Shown one piece after another: positions 18,493 to 27,266 of a DNA stretch of 64,000 nt (position 1 is its first letter; each line of letters opens with the position of its first letter). This stretch comes from Candidatus Acidiferrales bacterium (lineage in GTDB: Bacteria > Bacteroidota > Ignavibacteria > Kryptoniales > JAKASW01): the NCBI GenBank assembly GCA_035515795.1, contig DATJAY010000003.1:124001-188000 (forward strand), given 5' to 3'. The translations under genes and the position numbers were made by a program. The notes under the pieces are model-generated. The model made no database searches. It worked only from the letters and a program-made list of their open reading frames with translations, and was not told the DNA's origin.

Positions 18493-19014
18493 ATGAGGAT
18501 CATCTCGGTTAACCCCGGATGGAGGCACACCGGAATCGCGGTGTTCCGGGGATCGGATCTCGACGACTGGAGAGTGAAATCAATACGGCACAGAACGGCC
18601 GACGAGATATACGGCATTATGACAGCGACGCTCGACGACTTGGCGGAAACGTATGGCGTGAAGGTTCTAGCGATGAAAAAACTTCATCCGGCAAGAAGTT
18701 CAAGAAATCTTCGCGAACTTACAACAGAAGTGAAAAGGTGGGCCGCAAAGAGAGGTCTTGTTGTCCGTGATTTCTCGATAAAGGAGGTCGAGTCGTCCTT
18801 TCTATCTCTAGGGATGTTGAACAAGGCACGTCTTGTGGAGGAGGTGGTCGCAAGATATCCTGTCCTCTGCTCGGAACTTGAGATTGGGGGACGAAGCCAT
18901 AGCCCATATTCCATTCGCATGTTTGAGGCGGTCGCTTTGGGAATGAAATGCCTGAGCGATTTGGAAAAGGAAAAAGGTCGGAAAATAATCTTGACAAATC
19001 ATGAGAAACAATAA
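18493..19014 (+). CDS. RuvC-like protein lacking the catalytic acids
   Basis: 173 residues from ATG at 18493 (the frame is open from 18478). The fold pattern of a RuvC/RNase-H-type resolvase is clear by comparison with the next gene: VNPGWRHTGIAV matches IDPGTHYIGVAV, LAMKKLHPARSS matches LAVEKTFFAKSS, and MFEAVALGM matches MFDAVALGL. At the three positions where the neighbour has Asp, Glu and Asp, this protein has Asn7, Lys62 and Glu145, so it should be unable to bind the two metals needed for cleavage. It overlaps the active-looking paralogue by 14 bp. A structural or regulatory partner is the likeliest role. Confidence 0.75.
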   Translation: MRIISVNPGWRHTGIAVFRGSDLDDWRVKSIRHRTADEIYGIMTATLDDLAETYGVKVLAMKKLHPARSSRNLRELTTEVKRWAAKRGLVVRDFSIKEVESSFLSLGMLNKARLVEEVVARYPVLCSELEIGGRSHSPYSIRMFEAVALGMKCLSDLEKEKGRKIILTNHEKQ

Positions 19015-19504
19015 AAGGATCCTGGCAATCGATCCCGGTACGCATTATATCGGCGTGGCAGTTCTTGTCGGCCCGAAGCTTGTGTACTATGGAGTGAAAA
19101 CGCTCTCTCGGCGAAAGCCGACGCGTGAAGCGCTCAAAGAGGGACGGAAAGTTATTGGATTACTGATCGATGACTTCAGTCCGTCAATACTCGCTGTAGA
19201 GAAGACGTTTTTCGCAAAAAGCAGCAACGGGACTCTTCTCAACACGTTCGCACGTGAAATAGTCTGGATAGGCAAGAGGAGAGGATTGAGTGTAGAAGTT
19301 ATGGCAGCAAATACCGTCCGAAAGATCGTATGCAAGAACGGCAAAGCTACCAAGCAGGACGTGGGAAAGGCCGTTGTTAGCCTTTATCCAGAATTGTCGC
19401 CATATCTCTCGTCAGACCGGAGGTGGAAGGAGAAGTTCTACTACAACATGTTTGATGCAGTGGCGCTGGGGTTGGCTTCCAATGATAAACACGAGATGTT
19501 TTAA
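19001..19504 (+). CDS. RuvC-like Holliday-junction resolvase family protein
   Basis: 167 residues. RuvC-type signatures are intact: IDPGTHYIGVAV (Asp11), ILAVEKTFFAKSS (Glu67) and MFDAVALGL (Asp152). RuvC-family enzymes cut four-way DNA junctions as dimers using these acids. The length matches bacterial RuvC, but the flanks (HTH, Rep-like, VirD4-like genes, no ruvA or ruvB nearby) argue for an element-borne resolvase rather than the housekeeping gene. It overlaps the catalytically altered paralogue just upstream, so the two are probably made together and may form a heterodimer. Confidence 0.8.
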   Translation: MRNNKRILAIDPGTHYIGVAVLVGPKLVYYGVKTLSRRKPTREALKEGRKVIGLLIDDFSPSILAVEKTFFAKSSNGTLLNTFAREIVWIGKRRGLSVEVMAANTVRKIVCKNGKATKQDVGKAVVSLYPELSPYLSSDRRWKEKFYYNMFDAVALGLASNDKHEMF

Positions 19505-19667
19505 GCGAATGCTTTCAAGCCGTACAACGGGTTCTTAAATCCCCTTTAAAAGAACTGCATCTTCCGGACCTCCCGATCAACGGAGAATGACCCGAAAAAA
19601 CTTAACCATGTTTGATTAGCGATAACAATTTCTTGATCTGATCCCGATGCCCCAACGTTGAGATGTC

Positions 19668-21614
19668 TTATACGCCTAACCTTCCCAGCGTGCGATAAAT
19701 TTTCATCAGCAGTTCGTCGGTCTCATATGGTTTCGGCAAGAAATCTGTGGCCCCTTTCTCTAACGCATCAGCTTTCACCTCTGGCTCAAGGTAGCCGCTC
19801 GCCAACATAACCTTCACTTCAGGATTTAATCTCTTGAGTTCGGAGAGAACTTCAGTGCCTCCCATTTCGGGCAACCCCATATCGAGAATGACCAGGTTCA
19901 CTTCATTCATGTGCACCTTGTAAGTCAAGAGGCCATTCAAACCATCGGCTGCAAGGAGCACTTTGTACCCGTTGTCTTCAAGAAATGTCTTGAAGAAATC
20001 TCTGAGCGGTTCTTCATCCTCAATCGCGAGTATCAACTCGCCATGACCTTTGAGGAATTCCATCCCCTTCTTTTCTTCATGACGAAACACTTCTATTGTT
20101 TGAGGAGGGATCGGGAAATAAAGAGAAAATGTGGTACCTTTGCCGACCATGCTTTCAACATCGATAAGACCATTGTGAACCTTCATGATTCCGTACACAA
20201 CTGACAACCCCAGTCCTGTCCCCTGTCCGCCCTTCTTTGTCGTGAAGAAGGGCTCAAAAATGTGCTTGAGTGTTTCTTTATCCATACCCGTGCCGGTGTC
20301 CTTTATCTGGAGAAGGAGGTACCGGTCAGTTTCATTTTCCCGGAAGCGTTCGTTCAGCATTTCGCGACCGATCTTCTTCGTAACAATGCTTATAGTCCCT
20401 CCGTTGAGCATTGCGTCACGCGCATTCACGCAGAGGTTGAGGAGAACCTGATTAAGTTGATTTGGGTCAGCATGGATCAAAGGAATATCCTGCTCAATCT
20501 CTACATGAAAAACGATCTTTTGGGGAAATGTTTCCTTAAGAAGGGCAGTAACCTCATTGACAACATCTCCTATCCTCACCGATTCGGTCACGACGTCAAC
20601 TTTCCGGGCAAAAGTGAGGAGCTGTTTCACCGTATTGGCACCGCGCTCAATCGCTTTTCTAACCGCCTCGAAGCTTTTCCTAACCCTTTCTGAGTCCTGC
20701 CGCCACCTCTCCATGATCCATACATGCGATAGAATCACGTTTAAGATATTATTGAAGTCGTGAGCTATCCCGCCGACGAGAGTTCCCAACGTCTCAAGCC
20801 TCTGTGATTGGAAAAGCTCCTCCTCCAATTGCCTTTCGCTGGTTTCATCTATGAGATATCCGCGGACATAGTTAAGGTTACCCACGGAATCGAACTCGCC
20901 GACTGCATTTTCGCTGACGTACATCCTCTTGCCATCTCGGCGGACGTATTCTGTCTTATGTTCTTTCAACTGTTTTCTTTCCTTGATGAGTTCGATGAAT
21001 TTCATGCGATTAGCTGGTATCGGATATAACGACGACACGTTTGCCTTCAAAACCTCTTCCCTGGAAGGGAAAGCGAAAAGTCTGGCAAAAGCACTGTTGC
21101 AATCGACAAATGCTCCATCCGGCGTTGTCACGTAATGGGGAGCGATATCTTCATCGAAAAAACTCCGGTACCTGTTCAATGTCTCTCTTAAGGCTTCATC
21201 GTCCTTGAAATGATTAGTGTTGTCGGCGATGGTTCCGATGACGGTCGGATGATTCTTGCACTTGACGAAAGCACCACGGATTTCAGCATACACGGGTTTT
21301 CCGTCTCTGGTTATTCCGTGGAACGAGTGCCTGAAGTCAGGACTTTCCCCTTTGAGACACAGATTAATGTTTTCTGAGAGTCTCGTCCCGTCATCCCCGG
21401 CGGCTAAATCCAACGGGCCGAGCTTGTCAACGATATCTGAAGCCTCATAGCCAAACATTTCCGCAAAGGTTTCGTTAACATAACGGAACACGCCGTGCTG
21501 GACTAGGAAAACTCCGGTTACCGAAGACTCTGCGAGCAAGCGGGAGACGGTATGTGGGTGGATTTTGCTCCGGCCTGATTTGGTTCTTCTGACGCGTTTC
21601 ATATCGGCCAACAC
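19668..21614 (-). CDS. PAS-PAS hybrid sensor histidine kinase with receiver
   Basis: 648 residues from a possible GTG at 21614 (an ATG lies at 21602). Two PAS domains occupy roughly residues 25-145 and 150-265. The dimerisation helix has GGIAHDFNNIL with the phosphoacceptor His near residue 284. The ATPase domain shows NLCVNARDAM, DTGTGM and GQGTGLGLSVVYG. A C-terminal receiver carries the phosphoacceptor Asp near residue 577 (VILDMGLPEMGG) and Lys in LPKPYE. No membrane segment is visible, so it senses a cytoplasmic signal. It is monocistronic by position, and its output partner is not in the window. Confidence 0.9.
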   Translation of the reverse strand: MLADMKRVRRTKSGRSKIHPHTVSRLLAESSVTGVFLVQHGVFRYVNETFAEMFGYEASDIVDKLGPLDLAAGDDGTRLSENINLCLKGESPDFRHSFHGITRDGKPVYAEIRGAFVKCKNHPTVIGTIADNTNHFKDDEALRETLNRYRSFFDEDIAPHYVTTPDGAFVDCNSAFARLFAFPSREEVLKANVSSLYPIPANRMKFIELIKERKQLKEHKTEYVRRDGKRMYVSENAVGEFDSVGNLNYVRGYLIDETSERQLEEELFQSQRLETLGTLVGGIAHDFNNILNVILSHVWIMERWRQDSERVRKSFEAVRKAIERGANTVKQLLTFARKVDVVTESVRIGDVVNEVTALLKETFPQKIVFHVEIEQDIPLIHADPNQLNQVLLNLCVNARDAMLNGGTISIVTKKIGREMLNERFRENETDRYLLLQIKDTGTGMDKETLKHIFEPFFTTKKGGQGTGLGLSVVYGIMKVHNGLIDVESMVGKGTTFSLYFPIPPQTIEVFRHEEKKGMEFLKGHGELILAIEDEEPLRDFFKTFLEDNGYKVLLAADGLNGLLTYKVHMNEVNLVILDMGLPEMGGTEVLSELKRLNPEVKVMLASGYLEPEVKADALEKGATDFLPKPYETDELLMKIYRTLGRLGV

Positions 21615-21738
21615 GTCTCGTCATATAGAGGGACAGCAATGGTGTTTCCACTTGTAAGGGTGTGGCGTTTCGTCGAATTCCCCTCCTATCCTATCGAAAA
21701 TAATCTGCCCAAACTTTAGGCGATAACAGAAATCAGAG

Positions 21739-21773
21739 GCCCACACCATCGTCCATCGGGTTGTGATGTGGGC
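21739..21773 (-). terminator. Hairpin after the 21787 gene
   Basis: GCCCACA (21739-21745) pairs with TGTGGGC (21767-21773). The hairpin lies 14 bp beyond the stop of the membrane-protein gene on the minus strand. There is no T-run, as is common for hairpin ends in this window. Confidence 0.4.
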
Positions 21774-21786
21774 TATTGTTACGGTG

Positions 21787-22074
21787 TCAGGAGATGGTTC
21801 TGATCGTCTTCACGAGATCAACCATGAGGATAACCAGGGCAAAGGCCCCAAGTATTGCAGGTACTACATACACATCATGGTAATTCCATCCTGGAAACCA
21901 GTAGCCGAATATCGGCGATCCCAGCCAGGCTCCGATCCATCCCCAGACAATTGTACCGAGGAGTGAAGCGAAGCCGGTTCTTATACGCAATTTCAGCGCA
22001 TAATACAGAATGAGAGACACGATAACGCTGATCACGAGTAAGACGAGAAAGCTGACGAAATCCATTCCGATCAT
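21787..22074 (-). CDS. Small membrane protein, GlsB/YeaQ/YmgE-like
   Basis: 95 residues from ATG at 22074 with AAAGGG upstream. Three hydrophobic segments are evident: residues 5-25, 35-55 (Gly-rich: ASLLGTIVWGWIGAWLG) and 68-88. The size and Gly-rich central helix recall the transglycosylase-associated GlsB/YeaQ family, but the match is weak. It follows the gene at 22097 by about 20 bp and probably shares its sigma-54-type promoter. Confidence 0.6.
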   Translation of the reverse strand: MIGMDFVSFLVLLVISVIVSLILYYALKLRIRTGFASLLGTIVWGWIGAWLGSPIFGYWFPGWNYHDVYVVPAILGAFALVILMVDLVKTIRTIS

Positions 22075-22096
22075 GTTTCTTCCCTTTCATTTTGGG

Positions 22097-22351
22097 TTAT
22101 AGTTTGGATGAGTTGCCCCCTGTCGGAAGCGGACCCTGGTCCAAAGAAATTATATCGGGAAATAATTGTGATGAACCTTCCAGATTGGTTTGCGCAGAAT
22201 GAAGTTCGACCTTTTCGATAATCTCCAGAGCCGTTCCCCTCTGCACAAGCCTCATCTTAAGAATAGGGACACATAAAACAGATATGACTGTGACCAAGAA
22301 AAGTACCGACCGAAGAATGTATCCGCTGCGCCCTTGAAACTTCTCCATCAT
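22097..22351 (-). CDS. Short single-pass membrane protein
   Basis: About 84 residues from ATG-ATG at 22351/22348, chosen because GGAG lies about eight bases upstream (the frame is open to 22375). One hydrophobic helix (SVLFLVTVISVLCVPILKM) is followed by a polar tail. No family recognised. It is the first gene after promoter B (22639-22654), with a leader of about 275 nt in which I see no conserved frame. Confidence 0.5.
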   Translation of the reverse strand: MMEKFQGRSGYILRSVLFLVTVISVLCVPILKMRLVQRGTALEIIEKVELHSAQTNLEGSSQLFPDIISLDQGPLPTGGNSSKL

Positions 22352-22638
22352 AGATACTCCGTACGTTTCGTACACCGCTATCCCCTGTGTCGCGAACGCA
22401 GATTATCCGAAAATTAAACACGAACCTGTTGCATTCTAAAGAACTTGAATTCACTCCTTACATGACCTATTCATATGCACAAAATCTGATACACCGACTC
22501 GATTTAAACTTGCACACACACATTGCGAGTGTCAAGAAGTTAGGTCAATATTTTCAAAAAGTCTTTTTTTACTTAATCCTTGTTGCAAATGATCGCAAGC
22601 ATTTCTTAACACTCACTTTCAAGTCAATGCAAGTTTAT

Positions 22639-22654
22639 TGCAACGCCTGTGCCA
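22639..22654 (-). promoter_or_regulatory. Sigma-54-type promoter B (consensus match)
   Basis: Minus strand TGGCACAGGCGTTGCA is a full match to the -24/-12 consensus TGGCAC-N5-TTGCA. It lies 48 bp from the paired palindromes at 22703-22744. This site anchors the interpretation of the three weaker promoters. Confidence 0.85.
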
Positions 22655-22702
22655 CTCTTTTTGCCCTCAAAATATTGAAATCTGAACAGTCACTCCACTG
22701 AT

Positions 22703-22744
22703 TGGGCATGCTTCTGCCCACGTCGATGGGCAAGAGGTTGCCCG
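22703..22744. promoter_or_regulatory. Paired 18-bp palindromes, predicted activator site B
   Basis: TGGGCATGCTTCTGCCCA (22703-22720) and TGGGCAAGAGGTTGCCCG (22727-22744) with a 6-bp spacer. The layout is identical to sites A, C and D. Confidence 0.8.
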
Positions 22745-22812
22745 CCTGTGCGCAAATCATAAGAATGGCATCATCACTTAAATACCAAATAGAGCTTGTG
22801 CAGGACAAAAAC

Positions 22813-22842
22813 ATGCCCGATCCCCAAAACGGGACCGGGCAT
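22813..22842 (-). terminator. Terminator hairpin after the first S53 gene
   Basis: ATGCCCGATCCCC and GGGACCGGGCAT form a long hairpin about 30 bp beyond the stop of the S53 gene. A near-identical hairpin follows the gene at 31684. Confidence 0.65.
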
Positions 22843-22871
22843 CAAACGAGATTGCATTAACAGCAATGATA

Positions 22872-25800
22872 TTACTTCGTCAGCAGCATCTTCTTGACCT
22901 GATTGATACCGGGAGCAGTCAGGCGATAGAAGTAAACTCCACTCGCGAACCTCGAGCCATCAAAGTTCGCAAAATGAATTCCGATTCCCTGGTCCTCGTT
23001 CACAAGTTTAGCTACCTCTCTGCCGAGAACATCATAAACTTTCAGAGTAACGTATCCACCCTTTGACAGGTCATATGCTATCTTAGTTGTCGGGTTGAAC
23101 GGGTTAGGATAATTCTGTCCGAGCTCATTGGCCTGCAACTCCACCGGATCTAACTCTTCTGTGGATTGAAAGTTCGGCATCGTTCCGGTTTTCGGGTCAA
23201 CATAATTCTTGAGTGCTGTTTGGGCATCCGATAGTTCCAAAGGAGTCAACAGACTTGCCTGACTCTCAATCTGTTTCAGAATTGTCGATGCGCTGCTCGG
23301 ATTATTCTCATTGTATAAGGCAATATAAAAGGCGTTCAACTCCGCTCTTGCCGCCAGCGATGTGTTCGGGTTATACGTGATGATATCGCTATTAACTCCC
23401 TTTGCAGAATCTATCTGACCCTGCTTCAGATATAGGTATGAAAGGAGGATTACTTGCTCATTGCCTGCCTGTCTGGAAAGAGACTTGAAATAACGAATTA
23501 AGTCCGGCGTGGTCTCGCTGTTGGCACAATTGTAAAGGTCGACATATGCGGCTTGATTTTCGGGATGTCTATCGAGATACGACATAAAGAAATCCTTTGC
23601 TTCATTGAACTTGCCATTGGCGCGAAGTTCAACCCCTTGAAGGAGTGGATCGACCGGTGATGAACTGACACTCTCGGAGTTCGTAGCTGTCAATGTCCGA
23701 TCTAAGGAATTTGCAGAAGAGACCGACTCCGAAGTCGAGGCGTTGGCTACTCCCTTCGACTGGACGGATGGAAGAGGTATTCCCGTCCAAGGATCGGTCG
23801 GAAGTGGATTGGTATAAATGACGCTTGACCCGGATCCGAGCATAAATGTTCCGGAGGGATTGGGATAGACTCCCCAATAGTTTTGATATGCGCTAAGAGC
23901 GGGAGGCCCCGAAGTAAAGTAGATATTCCAGGTGTTTCCATAAAGACTGTTGAACCCCTCATCCGACTCCGGTCCCCCAAGCGAGGGCCAGCTGGATCCG
24001 GTAGCGTAAACGCCATAATAGCATCCCGTGATGCGGTTGTTCATATATGGAGGATTAAACGGGTTCCAGTAAAGCCAAGGTGATGAGCTGGACACGGCTT
24101 CAACGCCGTAACGAAAATTACGGATATCATTCTGCCAGAAGTTGCCGCCAGAACCGCCCTGACAGACGACACCTGCGCTCGATCCTTGGCTCTTGTTCCT
24201 GTAAACCTGATTCTGGAAACAATTAAACGATGCGGCATAGAACTTCAAGCTGGACAAAGCATTCACTACTATGTTTCCCTGGATCGTGCCGTTCGCATTG
24301 TAGGCGTATATCCCATAGTTTGGTGGAGTATCGAGCATGGAATTCTCGACGGTGATATTGGAACAGTTATAAATCTCAACATCCCCTTGGCTTTCATATA
24401 TACCGCTCAGGATCGAACCGTTTGCACCGGAACCGTTGAAGTAGATTCCGCCAGCGCCAGGAAAGGTGAACGTAATGGGATCGCTCCAGTCTGTACCTCC
24501 AACTGCTATGAGCGTACCATTCACGGTGAGCCAGGCAGCGGAGGTGAATTGCACTGTTGTGCCCGGCATTATTGCTAGAACTTTTCCGCTTGGTATGGTG
24601 TAGGTGGAGTTTTCAGTGATAGTTTTGTTGCCATTTGTGCCCCAGATGGTCATATTAATAAGATCGTTTATTATTGGCTGCCCCTTAGGCGATCCCCAAC
24701 CTGTACAAAGATCAAATCCTGGTTCGGCATTAAATAAGTTGTTGTTGCCGCTTGTGACATCGTGAAAGACGGATGAGTAGAACGACGATTCACCCAACGA
24801 ATAGATGGCCGGATTTACGAAACCGACTGGAGGATCACCACTAGCGGCGGCTTGCTGATTGACCAGAGCGGCAAAACCAGCCCAGAGAGGAGCGGCGAAG
24901 CTTGTGCCTCCACCAGTGTCGTCATGACAGTAGTAGAAATAAATATTTGATGCCGTGAGCGCAACATCGGGTGTGTTTCTCCTATTGCTTGAACCGCCGT
25001 TTTGGACCATGGATACACCCTCCTGCCAATACGGGATGGCGTAGGCACTGCTTGTCCCGCCGGTACTTCCCTTTTCGCCATAATTCCAAACGGATTCTGA
25101 AACGTATGAGCCACCGGGGCCTGAAGTAGTCAGACACGTACCCCCGACATCCGTGAGATAGGGATCGTCATTCGGAAATACCATCTGACCAGGGTAGAGG
25201 CCATCGTCGTCTCCGGAAGCCGCAAAGAATGATTGTCCCTGAGAAATCATTTTCTGAAGATACTGGTCATAAGGATTGTACAAAAACTGGCCCTGGTTGT
25301 TGTAGACCCCTTCGTACGGCGCGCCCCATGAGCAGCTGAACTGTTTGATCGCCGTGTTGTTTGCCATGGCGGCCAGCATGTCATCCCAAGCTGTCGCCGT
25401 GCTGTTGTCAGAGTCTGGAGATTCTTCGTACACTGTTATCTTGGCGTTTGGTGCCATGGCCATGACCATTTCGATATCTAAAGCCACCTCTGCCATGTAA
25501 CTCGAATCTTTAAAGGGTCCCCATGGTATTGGGATTCCATTGAATCCGTCCACCAATACAGTAGACAGACTTGGATATGGCAATCCTTCGTTGTATGCAT
25601 ACGCGTTAACGTCGCTGGAATTGAACCCGTCAAACTCCACGAGCCCGACAGTCTGACCCTGACCATTGAGGGTAACATTCGGGAGATACGCCGCTCTCAA
25701 GTCCGTGGCAGTGAAAGATCCGCCCATGCCGGAACCTGTACCTGATCTTGCATTTTGTGTATTCGTGACGCGTCCGAAATTCTTAATTCGTGGCCGAGGA

Positions 25801-26354
25801 GCATAATAGTTGTCTAACCCGCTGATGTGTAAGATTGGCACCGAAAGGTTCAGCGTTGGCTCCACGTCCGGTGCAAAGAAGGTACGGTTCTCGGTTGGGT
25901 GACGGTAAACGTTCAGCTTGACATTTAATGCTTTTTCAATTGCGGTCACCGTCCCGCTTACATCCAGAAGCATATTGTCGGAGTGAGTACCGACTATAGT
26001 CAGCCCATTTTCTTTCGCGAACGTCATGACAGCCTGATAATCCTGCCTAGTGGGGCCGAATCGGGAAGTAAATTGCTCGGGAGTCAGATATTGGTGGTAA
26101 TTTGGACTCGTCGGATCGTAGAGTTGTCGCAGCAAAGTATTGAGCGCATCCTGGTTGCGTAGTGGCAGCATGATTGCAAGGTGCAGAACCTTTGTTTGGT
26201 TCAGTCGCTCCATGGGACTGAGGCCTAGCCTCAAAATTCCCGCAGGCACACAGCCGCGGACTACCTGTTGTGCCTCAGCATTGATGAAAACACCAAATTG
26301 GCAAAGCATAAACACGGATATTAGAAACCAGAATCTTATTGTTACCTTATGCAT
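22872..26354 (-). CDS. Secreted S53 (sedolisin) peptidase with T9SS sorting domain
   Basis: 1160 residues from ATG at 26354 with AAAGGA upstream. A signal peptide ends near AEAQQ (residue 30). The S53 pro-domain spans about residues 40-190. The catalytic domain has EVALD (Glu about 288, Asp about 292), oxyanion-hole Asp in AASGDDDG (about 382) and nucleophile Ser in GGTSFAAP (about 484). Sedolisins are acid-active serine peptidases freed by self-cleavage of the pro-domain. Residues 590-850 look like a right-handed beta-helix, then a helical TPR-like region (about 900-1050). The last 85 residues are a type IX sorting domain (YPNPFNPTTKIAYDLSKGGY). It is probably exported and surface-attached. 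Its leader carries the MKTFI frame. Confidence 0.92.
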   Translation of the reverse strand: MHKVTIRFWFLISVFMLCQFGVFINAEAQQVVRGCVPAGILRLGLSPMERLNQTKVLHLAIMLPLRNQDALNTLLRQLYDPTSPNYHQYLTPEQFTSRFGPTRQDYQAVMTFAKENGLTIVGTHSDNMLLDVSGTVTAIEKALNVKLNVYRHPTENRTFFAPDVEPTLNLSVPILHISGLDNYYAPRPRIKNFGRVTNTQNARSGTGSGMGGSFTATDLRAAYLPNVTLNGQGQTVGLVEFDGFNSSDVNAYAYNEGLPYPSLSTVLVDGFNGIPIPWGPFKDSSYMAEVALDIEMVMAMAPNAKITVYEESPDSDNSTATAWDDMLAAMANNTAIKQFSCSWGAPYEGVYNNQGQFLYNPYDQYLQKMISQGQSFFAASGDDDGLYPGQMVFPNDDPYLTDVGGTCLTTSGPGGSYVSESVWNYGEKGSTGGTSSAYAIPYWQEGVSMVQNGGSSNRRNTPDVALTASNIYFYYCHDDTGGGTSFAAPLWAGFAALVNQQAAASGDPPVGFVNPAIYSLGESSFYSSVFHDVTSGNNNLFNAEPGFDLCTGWGSPKGQPIINDLINMTIWGTNGNKTITENSTYTIPSGKVLAIMPGTTVQFTSAAWLTVNGTLIAVGGTDWSDPITFTFPGAGGIYFNGSGANGSILSGIYESQGDVEIYNCSNITVENSMLDTPPNYGIYAYNANGTIQGNIVVNALSSLKFYAASFNCFQNQVYRNKSQGSSAGVVCQGGSGGNFWQNDIRNFRYGVEAVSSSSPWLYWNPFNPPYMNNRITGCYYGVYATGSSWPSLGGPESDEGFNSLYGNTWNIYFTSGPPALSAYQNYWGVYPNPSGTFMLGSGSSVIYTNPLPTDPWTGIPLPSVQSKGVANASTSESVSSANSLDRTLTATNSESVSSSPVDPLLQGVELRANGKFNEAKDFFMSYLDRHPENQAAYVDLYNCANSETTPDLIRYFKSLSRQAGNEQVILLSYLYLKQGQIDSAKGVNSDIITYNPNTSLAARAELNAFYIALYNENNPSSASTILKQIESQASLLTPLELSDAQTALKNYVDPKTGTMPNFQSTEELDPVELQANELGQNYPNPFNPTTKIAYDLSKGGYVTLKVYDVLGREVAKLVNEDQGIGIHFANFDGSRFASGVYFYRLTAPGINQVKKMLLTK

Positions 26355-26373
26355 TTGGATTTCCTTTCAGATT

Positions 26374-26510
26374 TTTGAGTTGATAGAACCATTTGGATGA
26401 TTATCTGCGGCGGATAGAAAGGCGCACATATCCATGACAGAGGGACAAGGGACAATAGGCTGATTTGTTTGCCCTTCTGCCACGAGAGACGCTCTCGATG
26501 CCGCCTTCGG
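26374..26510 (-). promoter_or_regulatory. Structured leader of the first S53 gene
   Basis: This is the transcribed leader between the five-codon frame and the S53 start. It holds, in order, a GGCGGC...hairpin segment, GCAGAA, AAACAAATCAGCC and a GTGCGCCTTTCTATCCGCC segment. The same elements occur in the same order in the leader at 30807-30960 with about the same total length (156 versus 154 nt). The U-rich GCC-TTTCT part suggests an attenuator-like hairpin, weaker here than in the second copy. Confidence 0.5.
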
Positions 26511-26528
26511 TCATATGAACGTTTTCAT
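26511..26528 (-). CDS. Five-codon leader frame MKTFI
   Basis: ATG AAA ACG TTC ATA TGA, preceded by AAAGGAG with seven bases to the ATG. The second S53 gene has MLKFI at the equivalent position with the same ribosome-site spacing. Conservation of frame, length and position suggests a translated leader peptide. Confidence 0.5.
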   Translation of the reverse strand: MKTFI

Positions 26529-26530
26529 GC

Positions 26531-27214
26531 CACTTCTCCTTTCCCCATGTCTGAAGATATTTGAGCTTCGGCACCTCCCATGTGGAAATGCTTCGATTCG
26601 GCCAGAGAGACAGGCCGCGATTGAATGCAAGGGAGTGTCGAGTGTGACGAAATTTATATATGCCACGAGCAAGCGAAGAGAAAAATGTAGTAAAAACTGG
26701 GATTATCGATCTGGCCAGTAGACATTGCATCCTCCATTGAATTAATCGCCTGATTGGATGCTTCATCGCTGCGCGGACTGTGAAAGCGAGATCGGATATT
26801 TATTCGTGCTCCTCCCATATTCTTTTTCCTCCGACTAGCCTGTCGCCATGCAGTTGTTCTGCAATTCATAGGCACTCAGTCAATCATACGTAGAATTCTC
26901 CAACGCTGGTGCGAAGAAATGAACGCCCTACTCTCAAGACGCTGACTTCAGAAAGGATCGCAACTCTTGACCGGCGATCTTCACATCACTCTCATCTGCG
27001 TTGTCGAGTCTGCGCATGCATTAGTCAAAGTGTAATTGATAACTCAGTCCAAGAAACTCGCTTGTTCCATGGACGTACACAAAATCCGAAATAACCGACT
27101 CGTTCTTAATATGATATTAGGTTTCCAAAATTTCAAGATTCCCTGAAAATATTTTTAGGCGAACTGCCGTCACAACGTGTGCAGGTGATAAGCGAATGAT
27201 CCTGTAAAAGAATG
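26531..27214. other. Long upstream region of the first S53 gene
   Basis: No gene recognised. It lacks the paired palindromes and any good -24/-12 promoter, unlike the upstream region of the second S53 gene. The first S53 gene may therefore be read from its own unidentified promoter, or by read-through past the hairpin at 27215-27244. Confidence 0.35.
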
Positions 27215-27244
27215 GAGGTCTGAGCGTGGAAGAGCTCAGACCTC
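27215..27244 (-). terminator. Terminator hairpin after the second S53 gene
   Basis: GAGGTCTGAG (27215-27224) and CTCAGACCTC (27235-27244) form a perfect 10-bp stem about 22 bp beyond the stop. Confidence 0.7.
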
Positions 27245-27266
27245 AAACGAAGTTTCGGTGCTTCCG

